Below, one piece after another: positions 18,062-27,009 of a stretch of DNA of 64,000 bases (position 1 is the stretch's first letter; every line of letters starts with the position of its first letter). Where the stretch lies: contig JBBAOE010000011.1 of assembly GCA_040401595.1 (NCBI GenBank), positions 1 to 64,000 of the forward strand, in the 5' to 3' direction. The notes beneath the pieces are model-generated. The model saw nothing but the letters and a program-made list of their open reading frames with translations, searched no databases and was not told the DNA's origin. The position numbers were made by a program, and so were the translations under genes. This DNA comes from RFPW01 sp040401595. Its GTDB lineage: Bacteria > Pseudomonadota > Gammaproteobacteria > Burkholderiales > Burkholderiaceae_E.

Positions 18062-18646
18062 GTGCTAATCCGTCCGTTGTGCCAAGAAGACGTCGCCACT
18101 TACCGGGCGCTGATGGTTGAGGGCTACACGCTGGCTGCTGATGCCTTCACTTCAGTGGCCGAGGAGCGCGCGAGTGAACCACTGACTTGGTGGGAGCGAC
18201 GGATTCAGGACCCGAACGGTTTGAGCCGAGCGTTCGGTGCCTTCGATGACGGTCTCCTCGTGGGCACCGTGGCGCTGGAGTACTCCGCCAAAGTCAAGAC
18301 CCGCCACAAAGCGGTGATCGTCGGCCTGTATGTAGCGGCCGCCAACCGCAACCGGGGTGCCGGACTGGCTTTGATCAAGGCAGTCATCGACCAAACTCGA
18401 ACGCGCCCCGGGGTGACGATGCTGACCCTGACGGTGACCGACGGAAATCATCCGGCAATCCGGCTTTATGCATCGATGGGCTTCAAGCCGTGGGGCATTG
18501 AGCCAAGAGCTATCTTTACTGGAAGAGAGTACAAATCTAAAATTCACATGTACTTGATCCTGGACTCGGTCGGGCAAAAGTCTGCAGGCACCGCGTCGAT
18601 CGCTCAGGGTGCAAGTTCGACACCGCCAAGAATCTCCCGCTCATAG
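18062..18646 (+). CDS. GNAT-family N-acetyltransferase
   Basis: Starts at GTG and encodes 194 residues. The GNAT fold is visible: IRPLCQEDVATYRAL at the N-terminus, VIVGLYVAAANRNRGAGLALIKAVI (motif A, acetyl-CoA pyrophosphate loop, N-R-G-A-G in place of Q/RxxGxG/A), then TVTDGNHPAIRLYASMGFKPWGIEP (motif B). The acceptor amine is unknown. The last 26 or so residues (after YLILDSV) are Ser/Ala-rich, not part of the domain, and overlap the 3' end of the convergent desulfhydrase gene by 43 bp. Confidence 0.85.
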   Translation: MLIRPLCQEDVATYRALMVEGYTLAADAFTSVAEERASEPLTWWERRIQDPNGLSRAFGAFDDGLLVGTVALEYSAKVKTRHKAVIVGLYVAAANRNRGAGLALIKAVIDQTRTRPGVTMLTLTVTDGNHPAIRLYASMGFKPWGIEPRAIFTGREYKSKIHMYLILDSVGQKSAGTASIAQGASSTPPRISRS

Positions 18647-19641
18647 GCGTGAATCGATGGAAGTCCCCCAGTGTGCAGGAACAGAATTCGTTCGTTCGGC
18701 TTGAAGAAACCCGTTCGGGCCAATCCGATCAGGCCCGCCATGATCTTACCGGTGTAGACCGGATCCAGCGGGATGCCCTCGGTGCGGGCCAGGATCTGAA
18801 CAGCCTCCACCATGCGGGCATTGGGGATCGAGTATTTCGGCTGCCAAAAACCACCGACGCTGACCACGGCTTCGCGCGGCACAGTCAGTCGAACTCCGAG
18901 CAGGTCCAGCACGGCCTGCGCTTCTCTCAACACCAGGGGCTCCTGATCCTGCGGATCTCGGCTGACGCCAATCCCAACGATTGGAATTTGGATATTGTTG
19001 CCAATAAAGCCTGCAACCATGCCGCCGTGGGTGCCAGAGCTGCCAGATCCGACCACCAGGCGATCGAATGACTCGCCCATCTCATACATCTGCTGCTGCA
19101 GTTCCTGCGCGCAGGCCACATAGCCAAGACCGCCCAGTGCATTCGACCCCCCACCCGGGATGATGTAGGCCTTGCGGCCCAGTGCCGTCACCTCATCGGC
19201 CACCTGATGCATAGCGGCCACCATGTTGGATCCCCCGGGCACCACGGTGATCGCCTCAACGCCCAACAGACGAAACATGAATTGATTGCCGCTCGCGTCT
19301 TCCCGATAGCTGTCCGGTACCCGTTCTTCAATCACGAAGCGGCACTTCAGCCCCTCTTTGACCGCTGCGGCGAGCGTGATCCGGCAATGATTGGACTGCG
19401 GTGCGCCGCAAGTGACCAAGGTGTCTGCACCCTGGGCCAAGGCATCGGCAACCAGGAATTCCAGCTTCCGGGTCTTGTTGCCCCCCGGAAACAGACCTAG
19501 CATGTCGTCACGCTTGATCCAGACTTCGGGTCCGACCCCATCCGGGCAGGTCGCAGCGAGCGCGGCCGAAAAACGCGGCAGCGGCTCAAGCGGCGTCACG
19601 AATGAGGTGTAGCGGCGTCGGGCGAAACGTGAGAGATCCAT
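18604..19641 (-). CDS. D-cysteine desulfhydrase / ACC deaminase-like PLP enzyme
   Basis: A 345-residue fold-type II PLP enzyme. The PLP lysine lies in PGGNKTRKLEFLVADAL. The substrate-binding CGAPQSNHCRITLAAA, phosphate-cup VGSGSSGTHGGMVAGF and ending YTGKIMAGLIGLARTGFF...FLHTGGLPSIHAYE are also visible. This matches the D-cysteine desulfhydrase / 1-aminocyclopropane-1-carboxylate deaminase family, which also includes L-cysteate sulfo-lyase (CuyA). Which substrate is used cannot be told with certainty. The start at 19641 has AGGAAG 6 nt upstream. It is divergent from a Bug-type binding protein. Confidence 0.9.
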   Translation of the reverse strand: MDLSRFARRRYTSFVTPLEPLPRFSAALAATCPDGVGPEVWIKRDDMLGLFPGGNKTRKLEFLVADALAQGADTLVTCGAPQSNHCRITLAAAVKEGLKCRFVIEERVPDSYREDASGNQFMFRLLGVEAITVVPGGSNMVAAMHQVADEVTALGRKAYIIPGGGSNALGGLGYVACAQELQQQMYEMGESFDRLVVGSGSSGTHGGMVAGFIGNNIQIPIVGIGVSRDPQDQEPLVLREAQAVLDLLGVRLTVPREAVVSVGGFWQPKYSIPNARMVEAVQILARTEGIPLDPVYTGKIMAGLIGLARTGFFKPNERILFLHTGGLPSIHAYEREILGGVELAP

Positions 19642-19827
19642 ACAGTTGCTTCCTAAAATGAACCGGGACAGGCAAATCATGCTCGAAGCCATGATTTTGG
19701 ACGAAACGCGAGGTCGATCGGGGTTCAACGCGTCTCGACAACCCCAAATCCCTCTGTCAAGCTCGCTCTCCCATGCTCCCCGTGCTGTTTCACCCGCGCG
19801 CTTCGATGCGCCCCCATTCTTAGCTTG

Positions 19828-20814
19828 ATGAGCCACACCATGCGACGATTAATTGCTTTACTCAGCACGACCTGCCTGGTTGCCTTGGCGCCTGGAGTTC
19901 AGGCCCAGGAGTTCCCCAGCCGACCCGTGACCATCGTCATCCCCTACGCGCCGGGCGGCTCTACCGACATCCTCGGGCGCACTCTGGCTGAAAGCCTGAC
20001 CCGGGAACTCAAGCAGCAATTCGTTGTCGAAAATGCCGGCGGCGCGGGCGGAACCATCGGCGCAGCGCGAGTCGCCAAGGCCACCCCGAATGGCTATACG
20101 CTGCTCTTTCACAATATGGGTCATGCCGCAGCGCCGGCACTCTACCGCTCACTTAGCTATGACCCGCTGGGTGATTTTGAACCTCTCGGCTCAGTCGCCG
20201 ATGTGCCGATGATTCTGGTCGGGCGCAAGAGCCTGCCCCCGAACACCCTGGGTGAGCTGATCCCCTACCTGCGCGCGAATCGGGACAAGGTAACCTTTGC
20301 GCATTCCGGCGCGGGCTCAACGGCGCAGCTCTGCTCCATGCTTTTCATGAGCACGCTGCAAACCGATCTGACGACGATTCCCTATCGCGGGACTGGACCC
20401 GCACTGCAGGACCTGATCGGGGGTCAGGTCGACCTGATCTGCGATCAACCGGTCTCCACCACCGCGCATCTGCAGGCGGGCACCATCAAAGCCTTCGCGA
20501 TTGCAAATAAAACCAGGCTCGCAACGCTGCCCTCGGTCCCGACGTTCTCTGAAGCTGGGCTGTCTGGTTTTGAGCTCGCCGTGTGGCACGGGCTGTATGC
20601 GCCTAAGGGCACCCCCAAACCGGTGCTGCAGACGCTCGAAGCCGCGCTGAAACGGGCACTACGCGATCCTGCGCTGGTACAACGCTTTGCCGCGCTGGGC
20701 ACGGCCCCAGTGGACGATTCTCAAGTGAGCGCTCAGTCGCTTAGAGCCCATCTGGCCGCCGAGATCGGTCGCTGGGGACCCTTGATCAAAAAAGCGGGTG
20801 TCTACGCGGATTAA
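19828..20814 (+). CDS. Bug/TctC family solute-binding protein
   Basis: A 328-residue periplasmic binding protein with signal peptide (MRRLIALLSTTCLVALAPGVQAQ). It shows the Bug family signature FPSRPVTIVIPYAPGGSTDILGRTLAESL and the ligand-pocket stretches FAHSGAGSTAQLCSMLF and TIPYRGTGPALQDLIGGQVDLICDQP. These proteins bind carboxylated metabolites and are greatly expanded in Burkholderiales, often as orphans without tctAB, as here. Start codons at 19825 (TTG), 19828 and 19840 (ATG) all keep the signal peptide. Confidence 0.92.
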   Translation: MSHTMRRLIALLSTTCLVALAPGVQAQEFPSRPVTIVIPYAPGGSTDILGRTLAESLTRELKQQFVVENAGGAGGTIGAARVAKATPNGYTLLFHNMGHAAAPALYRSLSYDPLGDFEPLGSVADVPMILVGRKSLPPNTLGELIPYLRANRDKVTFAHSGAGSTAQLCSMLFMSTLQTDLTTIPYRGTGPALQDLIGGQVDLICDQPVSTTAHLQAGTIKAFAIANKTRLATLPSVPTFSEAGLSGFELAVWHGLYAPKGTPKPVLQTLEAALKRALRDPALVQRFAALGTAPVDDSQVSAQSLRAHLAAEIGRWGPLIKKAGVYAD

Positions 20815-20816
20815 GT

Positions 20817-22241
20817 TCAGAATTTGCAGTCGAAATAGCGGCGAATTCGAGCGTTGATCGCGCCGATCAGGCTTTCCCGGGAATCCTCCTGGACCGATTG
20901 TTTGGCGATGTCTTTCAAATAGCCTTCGTTACCTGCCTGCAACTCGTAAGCTTGGTGTGCCAGCAACTCGGTGAACTCCGGATGATTCTGCAGGACCGGT
21001 TGCAAGTCCGCCTTCGGAATTTCAGCCAGAGTCACCTGATTCAGCGCCTGAACACTAGCGCTTCTGACCTCTCCCAGCATCAGGGCCATCTCTCCGAAGG
21101 TGTCCCCGGGGCCGAGCTCAGCCACTTTTTTCGGCTGTCCCTGAGGCTGATTCAGTAACACGGCCGCCCGCCCACTGAGGATGACGAACATGGAAGACCC
21201 TGGATCGCCCTGGCGAACAATCAGCTCGGGCTCTCCATAGACATGACGACGATAGGAGGCCGCGATGCCCTGGCGAACCGACTCAGGCAGGCACCGAAAG
21301 ATGGATGAAGTGGTCAGACACTGCAAGAGCCGCTCACGTTCGGCAAGCAGATCAACCACAGGCAGGGCTGGCAAAAAATCAGCCCGATTGGAGACCATCC
21401 ACCGGTCCACAGCAAACGGCAATTGTGCGCGTGCAAAGGCGTTCCATAAGGCGCCACCCACTTCATCGCGGCGCAAAATATAGACGTTGGGATTTTCGTG
21501 CCAAAAAATCGCCTCATAAGCGACGCCCTTATCCACGAAGTTTTTAAACAAAACCATCGGAGAAGGAGTTTTGAGGACGTTGGGTACAGAATGCATCGCC
21601 GCCATCGCGACTTCCCGGACGCGGGAAGGCGGGGCGTCAATATCCATGACAAACGGAATGTGATGACGGGTGTTGTTGTTGGGTAAATCCAGGTTGATCA
21701 GACGCATCCCAGCAATCTTGGAATTTGGCAAAACAATCAAATTCCCTTCGTAGTTTCGCAACGTGACCGAGCGCCAACTCGTTTCAACAACGTTCCCCCA
21801 GATACCATCGACCTGAACGCTGTCGCCAGTTTTAAATGGTTTTGACAGAGACAACGCCAGACCACTGATGACCTCCGAAAGTGTTGATTGCGCCGCATAT
21901 CCGAGAATCACAGCAAAAATCCCAGACGTCGCCAGCAACGCCGTAATATCGCGGTGAAACACCAGAGACAGAATCAGCAGCAAAGCGGCCAGGTGCACCA
22001 TCGCGTGGCACAGCAGAATCAGAATCTTTGGAATGCCTGATTTTCCAGGGCTTCCAACCGTGGGCCAGAACCAGCGCTTCAAACCCGAAACCATCAGGAA
22101 TGAGCCTGAGACGATGGCAGCGCTCAGGATCCAATGGGCAACGATCGTTGCCCATTCAGTGGAAAAATAGACGCTGAGATCAATCCAGAGGTAGATTGAA
22201 AACAACAAGGCGGCAATAAAGGCTAATAATTTGAATTGCAT
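20817..22241 (-). CDS. MscS-family channel with C-terminal cyclic-nucleotide-binding domain
   Basis: 474 residues. Four membrane helices lie at about 1-125, the last leading into the MscS pore helix (LATSGIFAVILGYAAQSTLSEVISGLALSLSKPFKTGDSVQVDG). The beta domain continues NYEGNLIVLPNSKIAGM. A linker follows, then a cyclic-nucleotide-binding domain (about 310-440) with the phosphate-binding cassette FGEMALMLGEVRSASVQA, including the Arg that contacts the cyclic phosphate. This is the bCNG architecture: mechanosensitive-channel scaffold gated or modulated by cAMP/cGMP. Its stop is 2 bp from the convergent Bug gene. Confidence 0.92.
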   Translation of the reverse strand: MQFKLLAFIAALLFSIYLWIDLSVYFSTEWATIVAHWILSAAIVSGSFLMVSGLKRWFWPTVGSPGKSGIPKILILLCHAMVHLAALLLILSLVFHRDITALLATSGIFAVILGYAAQSTLSEVISGLALSLSKPFKTGDSVQVDGIWGNVVETSWRSVTLRNYEGNLIVLPNSKIAGMRLINLDLPNNNTRHHIPFVMDIDAPPSRVREVAMAAMHSVPNVLKTPSPMVLFKNFVDKGVAYEAIFWHENPNVYILRRDEVGGALWNAFARAQLPFAVDRWMVSNRADFLPALPVVDLLAERERLLQCLTTSSIFRCLPESVRQGIAASYRRHVYGEPELIVRQGDPGSSMFVILSGRAAVLLNQPQGQPKKVAELGPGDTFGEMALMLGEVRSASVQALNQVTLAEIPKADLQPVLQNHPEFTELLAHQAYELQAGNEGYLKDIAKQSVQEDSRESLIGAINARIRRYFDCKF

Positions 22242-22288
22242 CTCAATTGGGATCTCAATTTGACTTCGCTAAAATGGCTTGAAGCCGG

Positions 22289-23257
22289 ATGGCAGTTAAG
22301 CACTGCCTCAACGAAAAACCTGAACTTCCCGATATGCTAATCCCTCCCGCTCCCCCCAACCCGCCCGAAGCGCCACAGCGCGACCGTCTGCGACTTGGAT
22401 TTGGTGCCGCAGCCCTCGCCGCACTCACCTCCCTGCTTCAGGCCTGCTCCCCAATCAATCTGGTCAATGTCAGCTCGATGGGGGGCGCCGGAGATCGCCG
22501 AACAGGCCTGAGCTATGGTCCTCTTGCGCGGCATCAGCTCGATCTCTATCTACCCTCGGGACCGGCTCCCAAGAACGGATGGCCCACGGTATTGTTCATT
22601 TTCGGTGGGACCTGGAACCGTGGAAACCGGGCAGATTACCGATTCGTAGGCGAGGCACTGGCCTCGCAAGGCATGTTGGCGGTGATCGCAGACTATCGGC
22701 TTTACCCGGAAGTGCGCTGGCCAGATTTTCTGCATGACTGCGCACTCGCGCTGCGATGGGTCTTTGATCAGGCCAGCGCCAACAATTTACCGATTGACTC
22801 GGCCAAAACCTACCTCATGGGGCACAGCGCAGGGGCCTATAACGTGGCGATGCTGGCGCTCGACCCGCGCTGGCTGGCACCCCACGGCCTAAGGCCTTCA
22901 GCGCTGGCTGGCTGGATTGGTCTGGCAGGTCCCTATGACTTTTTGCCCGTCACCGAGCCCGACGCCAAGCCCGTCTTTTTCCACCCGAATTACCCAAGCG
23001 GAACACAGCCCATCGACCTCGCCACTTCGGGCGCGCCCAGGACTTTTCTGGGTGCTGCGCGCGACGACAATCTCGTGAACCCGATGCGCAGTACCGTGGG
23101 CCTCGGCAACAAGCTGCAGGCGTTCGGAGTGCCGACGACCCTAAAGCTCTATGACCGGGTCGATCACCTCACCCTGATCGGTTCGCTGGCAAGGCCACTG
23201 CGCTGGCTGGCGCCCGTCTTGCAAGACGTCAGCGCCTTTGTTCACGCTCAGGTCTGA
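22289..23257 (+). CDS. Alpha/beta hydrolase (BD-FAE/carboxylesterase type), possible lipoprotein
   Basis: 322 residues. After the hydrophobic segment LGFGAAALAALTSLLQAC, which resembles a lipoprotein signal with Cys after Leu-Gln-Ala, comes an esterase domain. It has LDLYLP, the oxyanion-type LFIFGGTWNRGN (GG in place of HGG), DYRLYPEVRWP, nucleophile GHSAGAYN and a late histidine VDHLTLIG. It probably hydrolyses esters in the periplasm. An internal ATG at 22334 is an alternative start nearer the signal peptide; neither start has a clear ribosome site. It is convergent with the OmpA-family gene. Confidence 0.85.
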   Translation: MAVKHCLNEKPELPDMLIPPAPPNPPEAPQRDRLRLGFGAAALAALTSLLQACSPINLVNVSSMGGAGDRRTGLSYGPLARHQLDLYLPSGPAPKNGWPTVLFIFGGTWNRGNRADYRFVGEALASQGMLAVIADYRLYPEVRWPDFLHDCALALRWVFDQASANNLPIDSAKTYLMGHSAGAYNVAMLALDPRWLAPHGLRPSALAGWIGLAGPYDFLPVTEPDAKPVFFHPNYPSGTQPIDLATSGAPRTFLGAARDDNLVNPMRSTVGLGNKLQAFGVPTTLKLYDRVDHLTLIGSLARPLRWLAPVLQDVSAFVHAQV

Positions 23258-23269
23258 GCGGCGGCACCA

Positions 23270-24064
23270 TCAGAGCGACCTGGCGCGTAACCGTACCCTG
23301 CGGTTCGCTGCAGACTTGGGTTCAAAGGGATAGAGCAACTCGCTGAACCCTTTGCCGACCCCTCGCATACGCTCGACCGGTACGCCAGCCGAAGTCAGAT
23401 AAGCAACCACCGACTGTGCTCTGCGGGCAGACAGGATTTCGTTATTGGATTTGGTGCCCACCCCATCGGTGTGACCTTCGATGTCAAAGCGCAAGGTCTT
23501 TAAGCGGGGTGAATTGAGAGCAATGGCCACCTGATCTAATAGGGGATGGCTCTCCGCCAGGATGACCGCCGAATTAAACTCGAACTGGATCTGCAAATCT
23601 AGAAAACCGGGGTCAGGGAGGGATGGCAACCCCGGAGTCGCGGTCGTGCCTTGGGCGCTTCGGGGCCGGTCGGGACTGGCCTGCAACGCCTTGACGATTT
23701 CATCGGCGGCCATCGCGACGCTTGGCTCTTTGGCATTGGCGATACCTGCCGTTGCCGAATGGCTCGGCTGACCTGGCCCACCGTCGGGCCCACGCGTCGC
23801 AGCGCCCAAAGGCGCACCCGTCTGACCAAGTGCCTGGCCTGAACCAGACCCAGCATTTTGGGCTTGACCGAGCGATGGATTCTGCGCCGGCCCCTGGAGC
23901 GGTGCCTGCACAGGTGCTTGCAGAGGTCCCTGCGCTGGCCCGATCGCGGTCGCACTGGGCCCCCGTGGGACATCCCGAAAACCTTGGGCCAAGACGCTTG
24001 ATGACAGCAGGTGGGCGGCACACATCAGCAGCAGCGCAAGCGAACCGCGTAACCCGCTTTTCAT
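23270..24064 (-). CDS. OmpA-family protein with Pro/Gln-rich linker
   Basis: 264 residues. A signal peptide (about 1-27, ending SSSVLAQ) is followed by a low-complexity Gly/Pro/Ala/Gln linker (GPAQGPLQAPVQAPLQGPAQ and onward) instead of a beta-barrel. The C-terminal OmpA/MotB peptidoglycan-binding domain is IQFEFNSAVILAESHPLLDQVA, FDIEGHTDGVGTKSNNEILSARRAQSVVAYL, then the short tail ANRRVRLRARSL. It probably tethers an envelope complex to the cell wall. It starts 16 bp after the protease-MORN gene and is very likely co-translated with it. The start at 24064 is set by the signal peptide. Confidence 0.92.
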   Translation of the reverse strand: MKSGLRGSLALLLMCAAHLLSSSVLAQGFRDVPRGPSATAIGPAQGPLQAPVQAPLQGPAQNPSLGQAQNAGSGSGQALGQTGAPLGAATRGPDGGPGQPSHSATAGIANAKEPSVAMAADEIVKALQASPDRPRSAQGTTATPGLPSLPDPGFLDLQIQFEFNSAVILAESHPLLDQVAIALNSPRLKTLRFDIEGHTDGVGTKSNNEILSARRAQSVVAYLTSAGVPVERMRGVGKGFSELLYPFEPKSAANRRVRLRARSL

Positions 24065-24080
24065 CAATCGGGGAAAGGCG

Positions 24081-25193
24081 TCATTTACCCCGAACCAGAC
24101 GGTTATCGTCGTAGGTGCCGGCCTGAAGCACTTGCCCACTGGCGGAGAAGACCGTGCCAACGCCATTCCATTTGTCATCTTTGTACTCACCAATATAACG
24201 CGTGCCATCCAGGAGCATAAAAACACCCTGGCCGCTACGTTTGCCGTCTTTCAGTTCACCCACATACCGACGGCCATCGGAAAACAGATAGGTTCCCTGA
24301 CCATGATATTTCCCGTCCTTGAATTCTCCGACATATTTTGCGCCGTCGGGAAGATCCACCCCACCAAAACAATCATTCCACGCCGACACCGGCCCCTGGC
24401 AGGCAAGCGCAGGCCCGACGCGCATGACGCGTGCCGCTTCAACTGGCGCACTGGGCGCAGCAGCAGGCGGGGTACCGCGCCCGCCACACTCAATGCGGAA
24501 GGTAAAACCCTGAGCCAACTCAGCCACCTGGGCCGTCTCGATCGGTGCGCTCGTCGGGTTGAGAAAACCATTCGAAAACCCGATCCGATTGCGGTTGAGG
24601 AAATCTGCCAAGGCTGGCGCTGAAATCGCAAAGTTCACATTTTGGGGGATATCGCCGATCGCCTTGGCAGCCTTCATGGCGTCGAGCTTGGCCTTGACCA
24701 CACCGATGACTTGACCAGACGCATCCAGCAGAGGCCCACCACTATTTCCAGGCTGCACCGGAGCGGTGATCTGAACTTCGCCCGGAGCATCGTGCAAACC
24801 GCGCAATCCACTGACCAAACCGGAGGTGAAATTACCGCCGCTGGTCAGCGAGCCACTGAGCGGAAATCCGAAGACGAAAACGGTTTCGCCGAGCCGAATT
24901 GAACGCGAATTGCGCAGCTTGACGGGCGTCCCGCGCAAGCCGGGAACCCTCAACAGGGCGAGATCCACGGCAGCATCGGCCACCAGGATCTGGGCTGGAC
25001 GCTTGCCATCTGCGGTGAAAACCTCAACAGAAGCGCAGTTCTCGACGACATGCCGGTTTGTGACCAGCTGATCTGGGGCGACCATGAACGCGGTACCGGT
25101 CCCGGTCTGGACCGCGGCGCGGACCTGGACGGCAGCAAGCATCAGAGCGGCTAACAATAACCACAGTGTTCGACTCAATCCCACTCCGCTCAA
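24081..25193 (-). CDS. Trypsin-like serine protease fused to C-terminal MORN repeats
   Basis: 370 residues. Signal peptide (1-26, VQVRA). The trypsin/DegP-like domain has the triad His48 (TNRHVVENC), Asp77 (AAVDLALL) and Ser151 (QPGNSGGPLLD), and no PDZ domain. After a variable linker come three MORN repeats of about 23 residues near the C-terminus (YVGEFKDGKYHGQGTYLFSDG; YVGELKDGKRSGQGVF; YIGEYKDDKWNGVGTVF) and a partial fourth. MORN repeats bind lipid or protein surfaces. The combination suggests a protease held at a specific envelope surface. It is co-directional with the OmpA-family gene downstream. The target is unknown. Confidence 0.9.
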   Translation of the reverse strand: MSGVGLSRTLWLLLAALMLAAVQVRAAVQTGTGTAFMVAPDQLVTNRHVVENCASVEVFTADGKRPAQILVADAAVDLALLRVPGLRGTPVKLRNSRSIRLGETVFVFGFPLSGSLTSGGNFTSGLVSGLRGLHDAPGEVQITAPVQPGNSGGPLLDASGQVIGVVKAKLDAMKAAKAIGDIPQNVNFAISAPALADFLNRNRIGFSNGFLNPTSAPIETAQVAELAQGFTFRIECGGRGTPPAAAPSAPVEAARVMRVGPALACQGPVSAWNDCFGGVDLPDGAKYVGEFKDGKYHGQGTYLFSDGRRYVGELKDGKRSGQGVFMLLDGTRYIGEYKDDKWNGVGTVFSASGQVLQAGTYDDNRLVRGK

Positions 25194-25272
25194 CGGTTTC
25201 CCCCAGTGTACGCTTGCGTACCCTGGCGGGAATGGTTAAAACTTCTCCGCACGTGAAACCCTTCCCACTGTT

Positions 25273-25842
25273 ATGGCCGACATTAATTCCATCGAACTCG
25301 GACAATACGAAGTACCGACCAAGCTACCCGTCTTTCACTGCCATCTCGGGGCCGTCGCCGACCAACTGATCCTGGCGCGGGAAGCGATTGAAGAACTCCG
25401 GATCAGCCATCCGGAGTCGACGCCCTCGAACGTGAAGTCGGTGTACATGAGCCCTTGGAAAAGTCATCAACTCAACCCGAAGTTTGGCCCGCTCACCGAA
25501 ACCGTGCGCCAAATGGCGATGCGGGCATCCAAGCAGTACCTGGTGACTGACCTGACCAACCTGAACCTTGATCTGGTGGTCACCGACTGCTGGGGTGTGA
25601 TCTACGAAGAGTCCGACCACACGATCCTGCACAGCCATTTCCCCTCGGATTTTTCTGCCGTGATTTATCTCGAGGCAGGCCCCAATTGCGCCCCCATTGT
25701 TTTTGATAATCACCTGGTCATCACCCCTCAACCAGGATGGCTGATCCTGTTTCCAGGCATGCTGAAGCACCATGTTCCGGAAAATCACGACCGACGCGTC
25801 ATCGTCTCGATGAACATGCTGAAGCTGCCGAAATTTCAATAA
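25273..25842 (+). CDS. Putative 2OG-Fe(II) oxygenase family protein
   Basis: A 189-residue double-stranded beta-helix protein of the putative 2OG-Fe(II) oxygenase type (PF13759-like). HSH (120-122) followed by FPSDFSAVIYLEAGP carries the first iron ligand, and FPGMLKHHVPEN (His166/167) the distal one. The Arg of DRRVIVSMNM should bind 2-oxoglutarate. Members include phage and bacterial proteins of unknown substrate. The gene stands alone, divergent from the protease-MORN gene and convergent with a small membrane-protein gene. Confidence 0.82.
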   Translation: MADINSIELGQYEVPTKLPVFHCHLGAVADQLILAREAIEELRISHPESTPSNVKSVYMSPWKSHQLNPKFGPLTETVRQMAMRASKQYLVTDLTNLNLDLVVTDCWGVIYEESDHTILHSHFPSDFSAVIYLEAGPNCAPIVFDNHLVITPQPGWLILFPGMLKHHVPENHDRRVIVSMNMLKLPKFQ

Positions 25843-25859
25843 ACCTGGGCGGATAACAC

Positions 25860-26177
25860 TCAGACCTGCGCCCTCTGGTGCGGGGACTCGAGCGCGACGG
25901 TGCGCTTGGCGCGCCAGATCAGATCAGTCAGATGGCAAAGCCCGGCGGCGAGTAAGCACATCATCGGCAAATACCAGACGCCATCGGACTGTGCGGCTCT
26001 GAGCGCCAGCATCAGAAACAACCCGGACACCAGATTGAGCAGATATTGCCCGGGTGCAAGCCCACGCCCCACGAGGTAATACAGCCCCAACAGAAATCCG
26101 GCCTCTACCACCGTCAAGCCGATCACAAAGTCGATGACCAACCCACGGTCCCAAACTTGCAGTAGATAATCTGTCAT
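25860..26177 (-). CDS. Hypothetical small membrane protein
   Basis: About 105 residues with three or four hydrophobic helices (GLVIDFVIGLTVVEAGFLLGLYYLVG; YLLNLVSGLFLMLALRAA; WYLPMMCLLAAGLCHLTDLIW) and a basic, Gln-rich tail. The start ATG 26177 is chosen; an in-frame TTG lies at 26186. It is head-to-head with the class II aldolase gene, only about 30 bp apart. No known family recognised. The clear membrane pattern supports a real gene. Confidence 0.65.
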   Translation of the reverse strand: MTDYLLQVWDRGLVIDFVIGLTVVEAGFLLGLYYLVGRGLAPGQYLLNLVSGLFLMLALRAAQSDGVWYLPMMCLLAAGLCHLTDLIWRAKRTVALESPHQRAQV

Positions 26178-26208
26178 ATTGGTCAAAACTATTCCAAAGG
26201 AGACCGCG

Positions 26209-26964
26209 ATGAAAACCGTATCCTGCCAGTCAGAGGTCAGTGCTGAAGAGTGGGCCCTACGCTGTGATCTGGCGGCCGCCTACCGTCTGGTTGCCCACCT
26301 GGGCTGGAGCGATCTGGTCTTCACCCATATCAGCGTACGCATCCCGGGGCCCGAACACCACTTTTTGATCAATCCCTACGGGCTGCTCTTTGATGAGATT
26401 ACTGCCTCGTCCCTGGTGCGGATCGATCAATCGGGCAACAAGGTTGGGGACAACCCCTATCCCGTCAATCCGGCTGGATTCACCATCCACAGCGCGATCC
26501 ACGCCGCCCGGGATGATGCGCATTGCGTCCTGCACACGCACACCCGTGCCGGGGTTGCAGTCGCTGCCCAGCGCGGCGGGGTACTACCCATCTCGCAACA
26601 GAGCACCTTCGTGCTCGCCTCGCTGGCGTACCACGATTATGAGGGCGTCGCGTTTCGGCCAGACGAAGCACCGCGACTGCAGGCGGATCTGGGAAACGCC
26701 AAATTCCTCTGCCTGCGTAATCACGGGCTGCTGACCGTCGGACCTACCATCGCCGACGCTTTTCTGGGCATGTATGTCTTTGAGACTGCCTGCCAGATTC
26801 AGATTGCGGCCCAGGCCGGCGGTGAGCTGACCCTCATCCATCCCGATATCATCGCCGGCACCGCAAAAGCCATGCAGGTGCAAACGGGCGGGCTGGGTGG
26901 AGCCTTCGTCTGGCCTGCCATGTTGCGTAAAGTTCAGAAACTCGACCCGGGCTACAGTACGTAA
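26209..26964 (+). CDS. Class II aldolase/adducin family protein
   Basis: A 251-residue zinc-dependent aldolase-fold protein. The zinc ligands are visible as HTHTRAG (His pair) and CLRNHGLLTVG (third His), and the phosphate/substrate loop is FTHISVRIPG. Adducin-like, FucA and RhaD enzymes share this fold; this branch often acts as a decarboxylase or aldolase of unknown substrate. ATG 26209 follows a strong AAAGGAGA. It is 45 bp upstream of the livG-type gene and in the same direction. Aldolase plus importer may therefore handle one metabolite. Confidence 0.9.
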   Translation: MKTVSCQSEVSAEEWALRCDLAAAYRLVAHLGWSDLVFTHISVRIPGPEHHFLINPYGLLFDEITASSLVRIDQSGNKVGDNPYPVNPAGFTIHSAIHAARDDAHCVLHTHTRAGVAVAAQRGGVLPISQQSTFVLASLAYHDYEGVAFRPDEAPRLQADLGNAKFLCLRNHGLLTVGPTIADAFLGMYVFETACQIQIAAQAGGELTLIHPDIIAGTAKAMQVQTGGLGGAFVWPAMLRKVQKLDPGYST

Positions 26965-27009
26965 GGTAACCTTGCGCCGAACTCGAACGCCCGACCGAAA
27001 TCGATCTAT

